DNA of 64,000 nucleotides from Agromyces aureus (GTDB lineage: Bacteria; Actinomycetota; Actinomycetes; Actinomycetales; Microbacteriaceae): assembly GCF_001660485.1 (NCBI RefSeq), contig NZ_CP013979.1, forward strand, positions 2,046,001 through 2,110,000. The letters are read 5' to 3'. Below are positions 1 to 7,917 of this stretch, in pieces. Position 1 is the stretch's first letter; each line of letters starts with the position of its first letter. The notes beneath the pieces are model-generated. The model saw nothing but the letters and a program-made list of their open reading frames with translations, was not told the DNA's origin and ran no database searches. A program made the translations under genes and the position numbers.

Positions 1-359
1 CGCAGGGCCCGCGCGGCGCTGACGGCCGCGACGGCGTGCCGGGCGCATCCGGCGCCGCGGGTACGGCCGGGCAAGACGGCAAGCCCGGGCAGATCGGCGC
101 GGCCGGCCCGGCCGGGCAGGACGGCGCTCCCGGCGCGTCCGGGGCCGACGGTGTACCCGGGCCGCAGGGCGAACCCGGCCCGGCGGGACCGCAGGGGGAA
201 CCCGGACCCGCCGGCCCAGCAGGGGCACAGGGCGAACCCGGGGCGACGAACGTGCTCGAGCAGTGGACGTTCACCGTCAACGGCACGACGTTCCTGTGCG
301 CCATCACTTCCAGTCAGCCGTACGCGTACGACTGCCAGCCAACCCCACCGAAGGAGTAG
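1..359 (+). CDS. Collagen-like phage tail/fibre protein, C-terminal part (5' end outside window)
   Basis: The reading frame is already open at the left edge (first full codon at base 3), so this is the C-terminal part of a longer protein; the GTG at 36 is internal. About 75 visible residues are uninterrupted Gly-X-Y triplets rich in Pro, Ala, Glu and Gln, as in trimeric collagen-like stalks. A roughly 38-residue C-terminal piece with two cysteines follows (starting ATNVLEQW), which could be a trimerising tip. With a holin-like gene directly downstream and an integrase nearby, a phage tail fibre or other structural stalk is the best reading. A bacterial surface collagen-like protein is the alternative. 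Family assignment rests on the repeat alone. Confidence 0.75.
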   Translation, partial: QGPRGADGRDGVPGASGAAGTAGQDGKPGQIGAAGPAGQDGAPGASGADGVPGPQGEPGPAGPQGEPGPAGPAGAQGEPGATNVLEQWTFTVNGTTFLCAITSSQPYAYDCQPTPPKE

Positions 360-363
360 CCCC

Positions 364-624
364 ATGGGCAAGCACGAGTATCTCGTCCCCGCGGACACGA
401 AGCGCGCCGCCGCGCGCGGCTTCATCCGCACCGCATCCCAGTCGCTCGCGTCCGCGATCCCGACGTCGGCGATCGCGATCAGCCTGACCGGCGAGTTCTG
501 GACCGGCGTCGCGCTCGGCGTCGGCGGCGCGCTCGTGACTGCGGGCCTCGCCGGCGGTGCGTCCGCGCTCTCGATCCTGTCGAAGGGCATCCCCGAGGAC
601 TACCAGCCCTCGCTGCCAGCCTGA
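364..624 (+). CDS. Small membrane protein, putative phage holin
   Basis: An 86-residue protein starting at an ATG 4 bases after the stop of the collagen-like gene, so probably co-transcribed with it. The N-terminal third is basic and polar (MGKHEYLVPADTKRAAARG). Residues about 30-75 are hydrophobic and rich in Ala, Gly, Ser and Ile, broken by a short polar turn, consistent with one or two membrane segments. Size, topology and position after a fibre gene fit an actinophage holin or lysis-accessory protein. There is no sequence signature specific enough to name a holin family, and no endolysin is visible in the window. Confidence 0.55.
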   Translation: MGKHEYLVPADTKRAAARGFIRTASQSLASAIPTSAIAISLTGEFWTGVALGVGGALVTAGLAGGASALSILSKGIPEDYQPSLPA

Positions 625-639
625 CCCCTGCACGACCTG

Positions 640-682
640 ACGCCCCCGACGCCCGCTCACCTCGAGCTGGCGTCGGGGGCGT
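640..682. terminator. Bidirectional hairpin terminator
   Basis: A 14-bp perfect inverted repeat (640-653 with 669-682, arms ACGCCCCCGACGCC and its complement) around a 15-base loop sits between the convergent holin-like gene and the minus-strand gene at 687. It is followed by a short T-containing stretch. It closes the late transcript of the prophage and the minus-strand transcript from the integrase side. Confidence 0.7.
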
Positions 683-686
683 TTCG

Positions 687-956
687 TCATGCCCGGAAGT
701 CGGGGTACCCCTGGAACGGTCGCGGACCGTGCGACGCGATGAACGCGTGGTGCACGCCCTCGAGCGATGCCCGCAACGTCCGCCACCTGCCGACGGGTTG
801 CCCGCGGAGCTCGCCGACGTAGCCGACCTCGGCGCCGATGCGGACGATCCTCACGGTGCCGTACGCGTCGCCCTCGGAGTCGACCATCGTCCACACGCCC
901 GGGGGCGACTCGACGGCATCCATGAACGGATGCCAACGAGGTGCGTCAGCGGGCAT
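687..956 (-). CDS. Hypothetical protein in prophage
   Basis: An 89-residue soluble protein (MPADAPRWHPFMDAVESPPG...) with no signal peptide or membrane segment. It has alternating hydrophobic beta-like stretches and several tryptophans. I do not recognise a family. It lies downstream of the lipoprotein and integrase on the same strand and may be the last gene of a lysogenic-state transcript. No Shine-Dalgarno is evident before the ATG, so the start is tentative. Coding quality looks sound (no stops, normal high GC3). Confidence 0.6.
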   Translation of the reverse strand: MPADAPRWHPFMDAVESPPGVWTMVDSEGDAYGTVRIVRIGAEVGYVGELRGQPVGRWRTLRASLEGVHHAFIASHGPRPFQGYPDFRA

Positions 957-968
957 CAGCCGGCCAGG

Positions 969-1379
969 CTACTGGTTCGCCGCCACCAGCGTCGCGTAGC
1001 CCCCAGCGTCTGCGCCGTCGGCCTCGCATGCTCGCGCGACTGCCTCGACATCCTCGGAATAGGCGTCGCGGTTGTCCATCCACACGATCATGTGCGGCGG
1101 CTCGGGGAGGTTGTCGACGAGCGCCTGAATGCGCGTCTTTACGTCGCCATCGGCGATCAGGAGTGCCTTGTCGAACTCGGCCGGGATGTCGGTCTCGAGG
1201 GCATTGGCTCCGGTCACGGCTTTCCCGACGGTGACAGTCACTTCGCCGAAGGTCTCGCAGGCCTCGACGTTCGCGGAGACAGGTGCGCTCGTCTCCGTGG
1301 GCTCGGGCGGTGAGGCTGGCGAGGCGCTGCATCCTGCGAGGAGGAGGAGCGTGGCGGCGGCGAGTAGGAGCCTCTTCAT
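969..1379 (-). CDS. Small secreted lipoprotein in prophage
   Basis: A 136-residue protein with a typical lipoprotein signal: MKRLLLAAATLLLLAGC, cysteine at residue 17, lipobox LLAGC, then a Ser/Pro/Glu-rich linker. The start at 1379 is preferred over an upstream in-frame start at 1391 because MKRLL is a standard n-region. The mature domain (about 100 residues) is acidic, has two further cysteines (VEACETFGEV and ARACEADGA) and no family I recognise. It lies 18 bases after the integrase stop on the same strand, a common place for lysogenic-conversion genes. A role in superinfection exclusion is conceivable but is inference only. Confidence 0.7.
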   Translation of the reverse strand: MKRLLLAAATLLLLAGCSASPASPPEPTETSAPVSANVEACETFGEVTVTVGKAVTGANALETDIPAEFDKALLIADGDVKTRIQALVDNLPEPPHMIVWMDNRDAYSEDVEAVARACEADGADAGGYATLVAANQ

Positions 1380-1397
1380 GGTCGCGAGCATATCTGG

Positions 1398-2570
1398 CTA
1401 CGCCTCGATGCGGGGGAGCACGTTCGACATGATCGCGGCCATGGAATCTGACATCTGCGTCTGCACGTCGGGTAGCAGGTGCCCGTACGTGTTAATCGTC
1501 GTCGTGATGGACTCGTGCCCGAGGCGCTGTTGGATGAACGGCAGCGGCTTGCCGTCGGCGATGAGCCATGACGCACCCGTGTGGCGCAAGTCGTGCGGGG
1601 TCGGCACGGGGTCGAGGCCCGCGCGGACAACAGCCTTGTCCCACACCTTCCGGAACGGCGAGTACCACTGGCGTCCGCCGAGAGGCCCGGTGAACACGTA
1701 GTCGTCTGGCGCGCCGGGTGCGCCAAACTGCTGGACGAGCTCGGGCCACAGCGCGATCGTCCGTCGGCCGCGTCTCGTCTTCGTGACGCCGATGCGCGTC
1801 TTCTCATGGCCGTGCTTCTTCTTCCACGCCTGGTGGAGGCTGACCGTCGGGGGAGTGGTGTCGCCGTGGACGTGCTTCCACTGCAGTGCGGTCGCCTCCG
1901 ACCATCGCGCCTGGGAGCCGACGAGGAACGCTACGAGCGGTCGGTAGTGCTCGGGCGTCGCTTCGTAGAGGCGAGCGAACTGCGCGCGCGACAGGAACAC
2001 TGCCTCTTCCTGCATGCCTCGCGACAGGCGAGTGCGGTACGCCGGATTCTCGGTGGCGACGCCGTGCGTCTGTGCGCCCTTGAGGACGCTCGAGAGCAGC
2101 GCATGGTAGTTCCGGATGGTCTTTGCCGAGAGAGGCTTGGAGGATGCCACACGGACGCCGCCAGCCGTGACGCGCGTGGCGGGCTGCGCCTCCTGCCACG
2201 CGACCCACTGGCCGATGTCCTGTTTCGTGATCGAGTCGACTGGGTACTCGCCGAGCGTGACGAGGAACGACCGTTCGGCGATGCGCCTGTAGTCGTCGCG
2301 TGTGGCGGGGTCGATTCCAGTGAGCAGGCCCGACTCGGGGTCGAGGTACTTCACCGTCCAGTCGCGGAGGGTGATGACGTTCCGGCCTTCACGCCGGCGC
2401 CTGAGGACGTCGCGGGCGGCTGCGCCATCGACTCGGTCGACGAGCGCCGCGAACTGGGTCGCGCCGCGCTCGTCATCGAAGGTGTCAGTGACGACCTTGC
2501 CGTCGATGCGGTGCTGGACACGCCATACGATCTTGCCGGACTTCAGCTTGTGCGGTCGCGCGTTGACCAT
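1398..2570 (-). CDS. int: Tyrosine recombinase, phage integrase
   Basis: A 390-residue integrase of the Int/XerCD superfamily. It has an N-terminal DNA-binding region (about 1-60), a SAM-like core-binding domain (about 65-180), and a catalytic domain in which the active-site set can be read: Arg222 (SQARWSEA), His326 and Arg329 (PHDLRHTG), His352 (LGHESI) and nucleophile Tyr362 (INTYGH). Length is normal for actinophage integrases. A good Shine-Dalgarno (AAGGAG) precedes the ATG. The gene starts about 90 bases from the 3' end of tRNA-His and reads away from it, the usual geometry of an integrase beside an att site in a tRNA gene. It catalyses integration and, with an excisionase not seen here, excision. 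Confidence 0.93.
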   Translation of the reverse strand: MVNARPHKLKSGKIVWRVQHRIDGKVVTDTFDDERGATQFAALVDRVDGAAARDVLRRRREGRNVITLRDWTVKYLDPESGLLTGIDPATRDDYRRIAERSFLVTLGEYPVDSITKQDIGQWVAWQEAQPATRVTAGGVRVASSKPLSAKTIRNYHALLSSVLKGAQTHGVATENPAYRTRLSRGMQEEAVFLSRAQFARLYEATPEHYRPLVAFLVGSQARWSEATALQWKHVHGDTTPPTVSLHQAWKKKHGHEKTRIGVTKTRRGRRTIALWPELVQQFGAPGAPDDYVFTGPLGGRQWYSPFRKVWDKAVVRAGLDPVPTPHDLRHTGASWLIADGKPLPFIQQRLGHESITTTINTYGHLLPDVQTQMSDSMAAIMSNVLPRIEA

Positions 2571-2601
2571 CTGAGAGTCTCCTTCGCTGGCGACTCAACC
2601 C

Positions 2602-2621
2602 GATGTAGTGCGGGATGTAGT
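2602..2621. repeat. Direct repeat upstream of integrase (possible arm-type Int site)
   Basis: GATGTAGT occurs twice at a 12-base period (2602-2609 and 2614-2621) in the 90 bases between the integrase start and the tRNA-His 3' end. Short direct repeats beside attP cores commonly serve as integrase arm sites or operators; function here is inferred from position only. Confidence 0.4.
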
Positions 2622-2662
2622 TTCAGCCTTCCGGATGACCCTACAGCCCTTGTATTCATTGG

Positions 2663-2700
2663 GGTGAGTAACGGGGCTTGAACCCGCGACCTCCTGGACC
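2663..2700. other. attR: Candidate prophage attachment site (att core in the tRNA-His 3' half)
   Basis: Prophage sequence abuts the 3' end of an intact tRNA-His and the integrase points away from it. In tRNA-targeted integration the core is normally the T-arm/acceptor part of the tRNA, which the phage copy restores. The exact core length cannot be determined because the other junction lies outside the window. Confidence 0.45.
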
Positions 2701-2736
2701 ACAACCAGGCGCTCTACCAACTGAGCTATACCCACC
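2663..2736 (-). tRNA. tRNA-His (GTG)
   Basis: Full cloverleaf on the minus strand: acceptor GTGGGTA paired with TACTCAC, D-arm GCTCAGTTGGTAGAGC, anticodon stem CCTGG/CCAGG with loop TTGTGGT (anticodon GTG) and T-arm with GGTTCAAGCC. The base 5' of position 1 is G and the discriminator is C, the extra G-1:C73 pair diagnostic of tRNA-His. It lies downstream of orn on the same strand. Confidence 0.96.
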
Positions 2737-2778
2737 ATGCACCTGTTCGACTCGCGATCAGGCAACTCGACGAGCTTA

Positions 2779-3399
2779 CTACACCTTGACGTCGAATTCG
2801 TTCACGACGGCCTCGGCGATGTCGTGGAGTTCGGCACTCGTGGGTCCGGGGTCGGCAACGAAGACCGCGCGACGGTAGTAGCGCAGCTCGCGGATCGACT
2901 CGAGGATGTCGGCGAGGGCACGGTGCCCACCGTTCTTGGCGGGCGACTGGAAGTACGCGCGCGGGTACCAGCGGCGAGCCAGCTCCTTGATCGACGACAC
3001 GTCGACGTTGCGGTAGTGGAGGTGCCCGTCGAGGCGGGGCATCTGCTTCGCGAGGAACGCGCGGTCGGTGCCGATCGAGTTGCCGGCGAGTGGCGCCTTC
3101 TGCTCGTCGGGCACGTGCTTCAGCACGTACTCGAGCACCTGGTACTCGGCATCGGCGACCGTCACGCCGTTCGGGATCTCTTCGATCAGGCCGGACGCGG
3201 TGTGCATGTTGCGCACGAACTCGCCCATGTTCTCGAGTGCGCTCGCGTCGGGGCGGATCACGATGTCCAGCCCCTCGTCGACGGGGTTGAGGTCGTAATC
3301 GGTGATCACGACGGCGATCTCGACGAGCTCGTCGACCTCGAGGTCGAGGCCGGTCATCTCGCAGTCGATCCAGACCAGTCGGTCGCTCGCTGTTGCCAT
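2779..3399 (-). CDS. orn: Oligoribonuclease
   Basis: A 206-residue DEDDh 3'-5' exonuclease that degrades 2-5 nt RNAs and, in many bacteria, the linear dinucleotide products of cyclic-di-nucleotide turnover. The first acidic pair is Asp12 and Glu14 (WIDCEMTGLD). Later acidic residues and the C-terminal GGHRALADI motif (general-base His and last Asp) are present. Length and sequence are typical of actinobacterial Orn. A TAGACT hexamer ends exactly 6 bases before the ATG (3406-3411) and there is no Shine-Dalgarno, so the mRNA is probably leaderless. The tRNA-His gene follows on the same strand. Confidence 0.96.
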   Translation of the reverse strand: MATASDRLVWIDCEMTGLDLEVDELVEIAVVITDYDLNPVDEGLDIVIRPDASALENMGEFVRNMHTASGLIEEIPNGVTVADAEYQVLEYVLKHVPDEQKAPLAGNSIGTDRAFLAKQMPRLDGHLHYRNVDVSSIKELARRWYPRAYFQSPAKNGGHRALADILESIRELRYYRRAVFVADPGPTSAELHDIAEAVVNEFDVKV

Positions 3400-3405
3400 G
3401 CCGCG

Positions 3406-3411
3406 AGTCTA
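3406..3411 (-). promoter_or_regulatory. -10 element of orn (leaderless)
   Basis: TAGACT on the minus strand with 6 bases to the ATG, which places the predicted transcription start on the A of the start codon. Confidence 0.65.
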
Positions 3412-3484
3412 CCGGTGCGCTCCGACACGGGCCGGATGCCGCGCACCGCCGCCCGGGGACGTGGTTCGACCACTCGTATTTCGG

Positions 3485-3557
3485 TGCCCCCGGCAGGAAT
3501 CGAACCTGCGACCGACAGATTAGAAGGCTGCTGCTCTATCCGCTGAGCTACGGGGGC
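3485..3557 (-). tRNA. tRNA-Arg (TCT)
   Basis: A 73-base cloverleaf on the minus strand: acceptor GCCCCCG/CGGGGGC with discriminator A, D-arm GCTCAGCGGATAGAGC, anticodon loop CTTCTAA (anticodon TCT, reading AGA) and T-arm GCAGGTTCGATTCCTGC. The innermost anticodon-stem pair (C31:T39) is a mismatch; all other stems pair. Confidence 0.93.
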
Positions 3558-3588
3558 CGGTTCGGCCAGCTTACCGGGCTTCGGGGCA

Positions 3589-4806
3589 CTACCCTTCGAC
3601 GGGCACCTCGGTGTCGTCGTCGCGCGGGCGGGCCGAGGCATCCGGAGCCCGCTTCCTGAGCGCGAGTCCGATGAGCGGGAACAGCAGGACCGACAGCATT
3701 CCGGCGCCGATCAGGGCCGCGGCGGTGCCGGAATCGAGGTCTCCCGTGTCGACGCCGATGCCCGTGACGGCGACGATGATCGGCAGGCCGGTCGCCCCGA
3801 AGAGGGCGGTCGCCGCGATGGTCCACCGGTCGGCGCCCACCGGTGCGGCGAGGATCGACGGAAGGCCGCGCACGACGAGGAGCAGCACCAGGAAGATCGG
3901 AACGAGGGCGAGCGTGGCGGGGTCGCCGAGCGCGTCGAGGTCGAACGTCACCCCGGTCATGATGAAGAAGACCGGCACGAGGAATCCGTAGCCGATCGCC
4001 TCGACCTTCGTCTCGAGGAGGCCGCGATCCCGCTCCGGAGCGCCGGAGATGAGCACTCGGTAGAGCACCCCGGCGGTGAACGCGCCGAGCAGCATGTCGA
4101 GGTCGAGCACGATGCTGAGCGCGAGCAGCGCGATGAGCACGAGCATCACGAGCCGCACGCCGAACTGGGCGCTCGTGTGCATCGTCGCGGTGATGACGAC
4201 GTGCAGACGCTCACCGCTGCCCCTCGCGGCGGCGAAGATCGCGATCCCGGCGATCAGGGCGAATCCGATGAGCACGATCGCCGAGAGTCCGGGGTCCCGG
4301 CCGGTGAGGAAGAGCGAGATCGCGAGCAGCGGCCCGAACTCGCCGACGGCGCCGAGCGCGATCACGGAGAGGCCGAACGGGGTGCGCAGGTCGCCGGCGT
4401 CACGGAGGATCGGCATGACGGTGCCGAGTGCCGTCGAGGTGAGCGCGATGCCGATGAACGCGGCCGCCGGCAGGTCGGGGGCGAGCAGCACGGCGATTCC
4501 GAACCCGGCCGCGAGCGAGACGATCCAGCCGATCGCCGCCCGGCTCAGCGGTCGCCCTCGGATCGTCCGGAAGTCGATCTCGTTGCCCGCGAGGAAGAAG
4601 AGCATCGCGAGGCCGAGGTCGGAGAGCAGCTTCACGAAGTCGTCCGGCCTGATCCAGCCGAGCACGTCGGGGCCGAGCACGATGCCCAGCACGATCTCGA
4701 ACACGACGAGCGGCACGGCGACCCAGATGCCGACGGCCCGCACGAGCAGCGGGGCCGCCACCGCGATCAGCGGAATGAGCACCATGGTGCCGATCGAGAT
4801 CTCCAT
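3589..4806 (-). CDS. Cation:proton antiporter, CPA2 family
   Basis: A 405-residue polytopic membrane protein with about 11-12 hydrophobic segments covering residues 5-390. Features of the Na+/H+ exchanger (KefB/NapA-like) domain can be read: [11 protein letters not shown] early in the protein, [12 protein letters not shown] in the middle, and a membrane-embedded [13 protein letters not shown] segment. The C-terminal tail is short and acidic ([10 protein letters not shown]), with no TrkA-N/RCK domain, so this is the transport domain alone. Likely role: exchange of Na+ or K+ for H+; the ion cannot be told from sequence. A strong Shine-Dalgarno (GAGGAGG) precedes the ATG at 4806. It diverges from nadE. 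Confidence 0.88.
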   Translation of the reverse strand: MEISIGTMVLIPLIAVAAPLLVRAVGIWVAVPLVVFEIVLGIVLGPDVLGWIRPDDFVKLLSDLGLAMLFFLAGNEIDFRTIRGRPLSRAAIGWIVSLAAGFGIAVLLAPDLPAAAFIGIALTSTALGTVMPILRDAGDLRTPFGLSVIALGAVGEFGPLLAISLFLTGRDPGLSAIVLIGFALIAGIAIFAAARGSGERLHVVITATMHTSAQFGVRLVMLVLIALLALSIVLDLDMLLGAFTAGVLYRVLISGAPERDRGLLETKVEAIGYGFLVPVFFIMTGVTFDLDALGDPATLALVPIFLVLLLVVRGLPSILAAPVGADRWTIAATALFGATGLPIIVAVTGIGVDTGDLDSGTAAALIGAGMLSVLLFPLIGLALRKRAPDASARPRDDDTEVPVEG

Positions 4807-4942
4807 GTCACCCTCCTCGCGCGTGCGGGCCGTGCTGCCGCGCGCACTCCGCCGATGCTATCCAACGAGTGCAGGCCCGCACGGGACCCGCGCTGCGGCC
4901 GGCTCGCAGTCGAGTCGTAGCGCCGTCGAAACACGCCGGCGG

Positions 4943-4948
4943 TATCGT
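4943..4948 (+). promoter_or_regulatory. -10 element of nadE (leaderless)
   Basis: TATCGT followed by 6 bases and the ATG at 4955; no ribosome-binding site lies between. Confidence 0.6.
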
Positions 4949-4954
4949 CGTGGC

Positions 4955-5776
4955 ATGCGAGACCTTCAGGCGGACATCATCGCCGAACTCAACGTCAAGC
5001 CGACCGTCGAGCCCGCCGAGGAGGTGCGCGAACGGGTCGAGTTCCTCAAGGACTACCTGCGCACGACGGGCGCCTCCGGGCTCGTGCTCGGCATCTCGGG
5101 TGGCCAGGACTCCTCGCTCGCCGGTCGCCTCTGCCGCATCGCGGTCGACGAGCTCGTGGCCGAGGGGCTGCCGTCCAGGTTCGTCGCGGTGCGACTTCCC
5201 TACGGCGTGCAGCACGACGAGGCGGATGCCGCGCTCGCGCTCGAGTTCATCGAGCCTCAGGAGACGGTGACCTTCAACATCCGGCAGGGCGTCGACGGGC
5301 TCGCAGCGGACTTCGCGGATGCCACCGGCACGCCGATCAGCGACTTCGGCAAGGGCAACGTCAAGGCGCGCCTCCGCATGGTCGCGCAGTACGCCCTGGC
5401 GGGTGAAGGAGGACTGCTCGTGGTCGGCACCGACCACGCGGCCGAGGCCGTGACCGGCTTCTTCACGAAGTTCGGCGACGGCGGGGCCGACGTGCTGCCG
5501 CTCACCGGCCTGACGAAGCGTCAGGGTCGGGCGTTGCTTCAGTACCTCGGGGCACCCGACCGGCTGTACCTCAAGACCCCGACGGCCGACCTGCTCGACG
5601 GGGATCCGGGGCAGGCCGACGAGGCGAACCTCGGCCTCGAGTACGCCGACATCGATGCGTTCCTCGAGGGCGAGCAGATCGACGCGGGGGTCGCCGAGCG
5701 CATCGAGACCCGCTACCTGCAGACCCGGCACAAGCGCACGGTGCCCGTGTCGATGTTCGACGAGTGGTGGCGCTGA
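4955..5776 (+). CDS. nadE: NH3-dependent NAD+ synthetase
   Basis: A 273-residue enzyme that amidates nicotinic acid adenine dinucleotide to NAD+ with ATP and ammonia. The ATP-pyrophosphatase loop SGGQDS is at residues 48-53. [20 protein letters not shown] and the C-terminal TRHKR segment also match the family. There is no glutaminase domain; the length equals the short ammonia-dependent class (E. coli NadE is 275). The frame stays open far upstream across the divergent antiporter gene, but homology begins at this ATG (MRDLQADII), which sits 6 bases after a TATCGT -10 hexamer, so translation is probably leaderless. Confidence 0.96.
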   Translation: MRDLQADIIAELNVKPTVEPAEEVRERVEFLKDYLRTTGASGLVLGISGGQDSSLAGRLCRIAVDELVAEGLPSRFVAVRLPYGVQHDEADAALALEFIEPQETVTFNIRQGVDGLAADFADATGTPISDFGKGNVKARLRMVAQYALAGEGGLLVVGTDHAAEAVTGFFTKFGDGGADVLPLTGLTKRQGRALLQYLGAPDRLYLKTPTADLLDGDPGQADEANLGLEYADIDAFLEGEQIDAGVAERIETRYLQTRHKRTVPVSMFDEWWR

Positions 5777-5827
5777 CGCGCTCCAGCGTCGCGTCACCCG
5801 GGCGCGGAGCTCCGCGGCGCCGGACAT

Positions 5828-5864
5828 GGCCGAGGCCCCACCCGGATCGGGTGGGGCCTCGGCC
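5828..5864. terminator. Bidirectional hairpin terminator
   Basis: A 17-bp perfect stem (arms GGCCGAGGCCCCACCCG and complement) closed by a 3-base GAT loop, located between the convergent nadE and the minus-strand gene at 5883. There is no U-tract on either side, which is common in high-GC actinobacteria. Confidence 0.85.
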
Positions 5865-5882
5865 GAGCTGGTTCGTTCGCGC

Positions 5883-6560
5883 TCAGGCGCGCGCGTCGTC
5901 GAGCGACGGCGTCGAGGGCTGCGAGGCCGTCTGGGTCGGGGTCGGGGCCGTGTCGCTCACCGGTTCGGTCGGCGACGAGATCTCGGTGGCCGAACGGTAC
6001 CGCTCGTGGTGCTGCTCGGCGACCCAGGTGTCCTGTTCGTCGAGCGCGGTCTGTTCAGGCTCCTGACGCTGTGCACGCCAGCGCACGAGGTCGTTCTGGA
6101 ACTGCTTGCGCGCCCGAGAGGGGTGCCGCTGCCAGTCGAGCAGCCGATCGCGGAACTCGGCGACCGCCGGGTCGAGCTGGTAGCCGAACGTCGCCGAGGC
6201 GCGCTTCAGCTCGTGGAGCTGGTGCGCAGCCCAGTTCGCCGCGACATCCGAACCACGGATCGGCAGGAGACGCACATGGATGTCGGCCTGACCGACGGTG
6301 CGATCGGCGAGCACCTGTTCCTGCGGCGTGAGCGAGTTCCAGACGGAGGCCTCGGTCGCCGCGTCGACGAGCGCGGCGATGGCCGCGGTCTTGAGTTCGC
6401 GGTCGCGCTGCGCGACGAGCCGCTTCACGGCGCTCGTCGCGATCCACGCGCTGAGCAACGCCGTGACCACGACCGCGAAGACCAGCACGGCGGCCGTGAA
6501 GACGGTCGACTCCGCCTCGCTCGAGGTGAGCCATGAGATGAGATCGTTCCACCACTGCAT
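5883..6560 (-). CDS. Membrane-anchored protein of unknown function
   Basis: A 225-residue protein with one clear N-terminal transmembrane segment (about residues 18-44, STVFTAAVLVFAVVV...) and a cytoplasmic-looking, charged, mostly helical body. Residues 46-150 (KRLVAQRDRELKTAAIAAL...) resemble a coiled or helical-bundle region, followed by a low-complexity Ser/Thr/Pro tail from about 185. I do not recognise a named family. TAGCCT ends 6 bases before the ATG (6567-6572) with no Shine-Dalgarno, so the mRNA is probably leaderless. Possibly a structural or envelope-associated actinobacterial protein; function unknown. Confidence 0.72.
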   Translation of the reverse strand: MQWWNDLISWLTSSEAESTVFTAAVLVFAVVVTALLSAWIATSAVKRLVAQRDRELKTAAIAALVDAATEASVWNSLTPQEQVLADRTVGQADIHVRLLPIRGSDVAANWAAHQLHELKRASATFGYQLDPAVAEFRDRLLDWQRHPSRARKQFQNDLVRWRAQRQEPEQTALDEQDTWVAEQHHERYRSATEISSPTEPVSDTAPTPTQTASQPSTPSLDDARA

Positions 6561-6614
6561 GTGCAGAGGCTAACGGCTGCCGCGGCATCCGCCCGTCATC
6601 GCCGTCGGCGCGCC

Positions 6615-6653
6615 CGATGGTGCGCCCGCGAGTTCTCCGCGGACGCACCATCG
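6615..6653. terminator. Hairpin terminator after the aldo-keto reductase
   Basis: Inverted repeat CGATGGTGCG with its complement, continued by CCGCG/CGCGG after one mismatch and closed by a 7-base loop. It starts 13 bases beyond the stop of the aldo-keto reductase on the minus strand. Confidence 0.75.
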
Positions 6654-6666
6654 ACGCGCGGTTCGC

Positions 6667-7674
6667 TCAGCCCAGCTGGGTGCCGTGCGCCGCGAACGGT
6701 TCGATACGGGCGATCTCGTCTTCGGTGAGTGCGGGTGCCTCGAGGGTCGCGACGTTCTGCTCGAGCTGGGCGACGCTGGACGCGCCGATCAGCGCGCTCG
6801 CGACGAGCGGCTGCCGCAGCACCCACGAGAGCGCGAGCTGCGCGATGCTCTGCCCGCGCTCGTCGGCGATCTCGGCCAGGCCCCGCACGCGCTCGAGGTA
6901 TTCGGCGCTGATGCGGTCGGGGGAGAGGAACCGGCTGGTCGCGGCGCGAGAATCCGCGGGCACGTCGCCCGAGAGGTAGCGGTCGGTCAGCAGGCCCTGC
7001 GCGAGCGGCGAGAAGACGATGCTGGCCGCGCCCACCTCTTCGAGGACGGGGAAGAGTCCGTCTTCGATGTGGCGGTCGAACATCGAGTAGCGCGGCTGGT
7101 GGATCAGCAACGGAACGTTCTCCGCCGCCAGCGCGGCGGCCGCGGCGGCCGTCTCCTCGGGCGAGTAATTCGAGATGCCGACGTAGAGCGCCTTGCCCTG
7201 CCGGACGGCGCTGACGAGTGCGCCCATGGTCTCCTCGATCGGCGTCTCGGGGTCGGGGCGGTGCGAGTAGAAGATGTCGACGTACTCGAGCCCGAGGCGG
7301 CCGAGGCTCTGGTCGAGCGACGCGAGCAGGTACTTGCGCGAGCCGTGGTCGCCGTAGGGCCCGGGCCACATGTCGTAGCCGGCCTTCGACGACACGATGA
7401 TCTCGTCGCGGTAGGGCGCGAGGTCGGTAGCGAGGATGCGGCCGAAGTTCTCCTCGGCGCTGCCGTACGGCGGGCCGTAGTTGTTCGCGAGGTCGAAGTG
7501 GGTGATGCCGAGGTCGAACGCGCGGCGCACGATCGCACGCTGCGTGTCGAGCGGGCGGTCGTGGCCGAAGTTGTGCCAGAGGCCCAGCGAGAGCGCGGGC
7601 AGCTTCAGCCCGCTGCGGCCGATTCGGTTGTACTGCATGGCGTCGTAGCGCGTCGGTGCTGCCAGATAGGTCAT
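6667..7674 (-). CDS. Aldo/keto reductase (YghZ/Mgr-like, L-glyceraldehyde 3-phosphate reductase family)
   Basis: A 335-residue (beta/alpha)8 NADPH-dependent oxidoreductase. The AKR tetrad is visible: Asp and Tyr in ITHFDLANNYGPPYG, Lys in IVSSKAGYDMWPGPYGDHGS and His in DIFYSHRPDPETP. The N-terminus MQYNRIGRSGLKLPALSLGLWHNFG and the long KAGYDMWPGPYGDHGSRKYL segment are typical of the YghZ/KvBeta-like AKR14 branch, which reduces L-glyceraldehyde 3-phosphate and methylglyoxal. The first 12 residues precede the usual family start. The ATG at 7674 sits 6 bases after a TAGAGT hexamer (7681-7686), so a leaderless start there is favoured. Monocistronic, divergent from the SSB gene. Confidence 0.92.
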   Translation of the reverse strand: MTYLAAPTRYDAMQYNRIGRSGLKLPALSLGLWHNFGHDRPLDTQRAIVRRAFDLGITHFDLANNYGPPYGSAEENFGRILATDLAPYRDEIIVSSKAGYDMWPGPYGDHGSRKYLLASLDQSLGRLGLEYVDIFYSHRPDPETPIEETMGALVSAVRQGKALYVGISNYSPEETAAAAAALAAENVPLLIHQPRYSMFDRHIEDGLFPVLEEVGAASIVFSPLAQGLLTDRYLSGDVPADSRAATSRFLSPDRISAEYLERVRGLAEIADERGQSIAQLALSWVLRQPLVASALIGASSVAQLEQNVATLEAPALTEDEIARIEPFAAHGTQLG

Positions 7675-7680
7675 GCCTCG

Positions 7681-7686
7681 ACTCTA
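7681..7686 (-). promoter_or_regulatory. -10 element of the aldo-keto reductase (leaderless)
   Basis: TAGAGT on the minus strand, 6 bases from the ATG at 7674. The remaining 230 bases to the SSB gene hold two GGATGCCG-type octamers (7799 and 7829) and nothing else recognisable. Confidence 0.6.
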
Positions 7687-7917
7687 TTCGGGCCCCCGAC
7701 GACTCCTCCTCCCCGACGTCATGGATCCTGCGGAAGTACACCGTTCGGCGTCGAGCCGACCGTGCGCGGGGGCGATTCGGCGAGGGTTGGGCCACGCGGC
7801 ATCCGGTCCTGAATCGGCACGAGGCAGCCGGATGCCGCGGCCCGGCCCGGCCGGCACGCTCGACCCCTCGCGCCACCACCGTGCCACCGACACCCGCACC
7901 ACCGAATTGGAGCAGAC

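Noticed and set aside
1..250. Collagen-like region read as a DNA repeat array or CRISPR
   Set aside because: The periodicity is the 9-base Gly-X-Y codon pattern of a protein, with no uniform repeat or spacers.
2663..2736. tRNA-His disrupted by prophage insertion
   Set aside because: The cloverleaf is complete, including G-1 and discriminator C, so the insertion restored the tRNA.
4076..4954. Long N-terminal extension of nadE
   Set aside because: The frame is open because it lies antisense to the antiporter gene. NadE homology and a -10 hexamer place the start at 4955.
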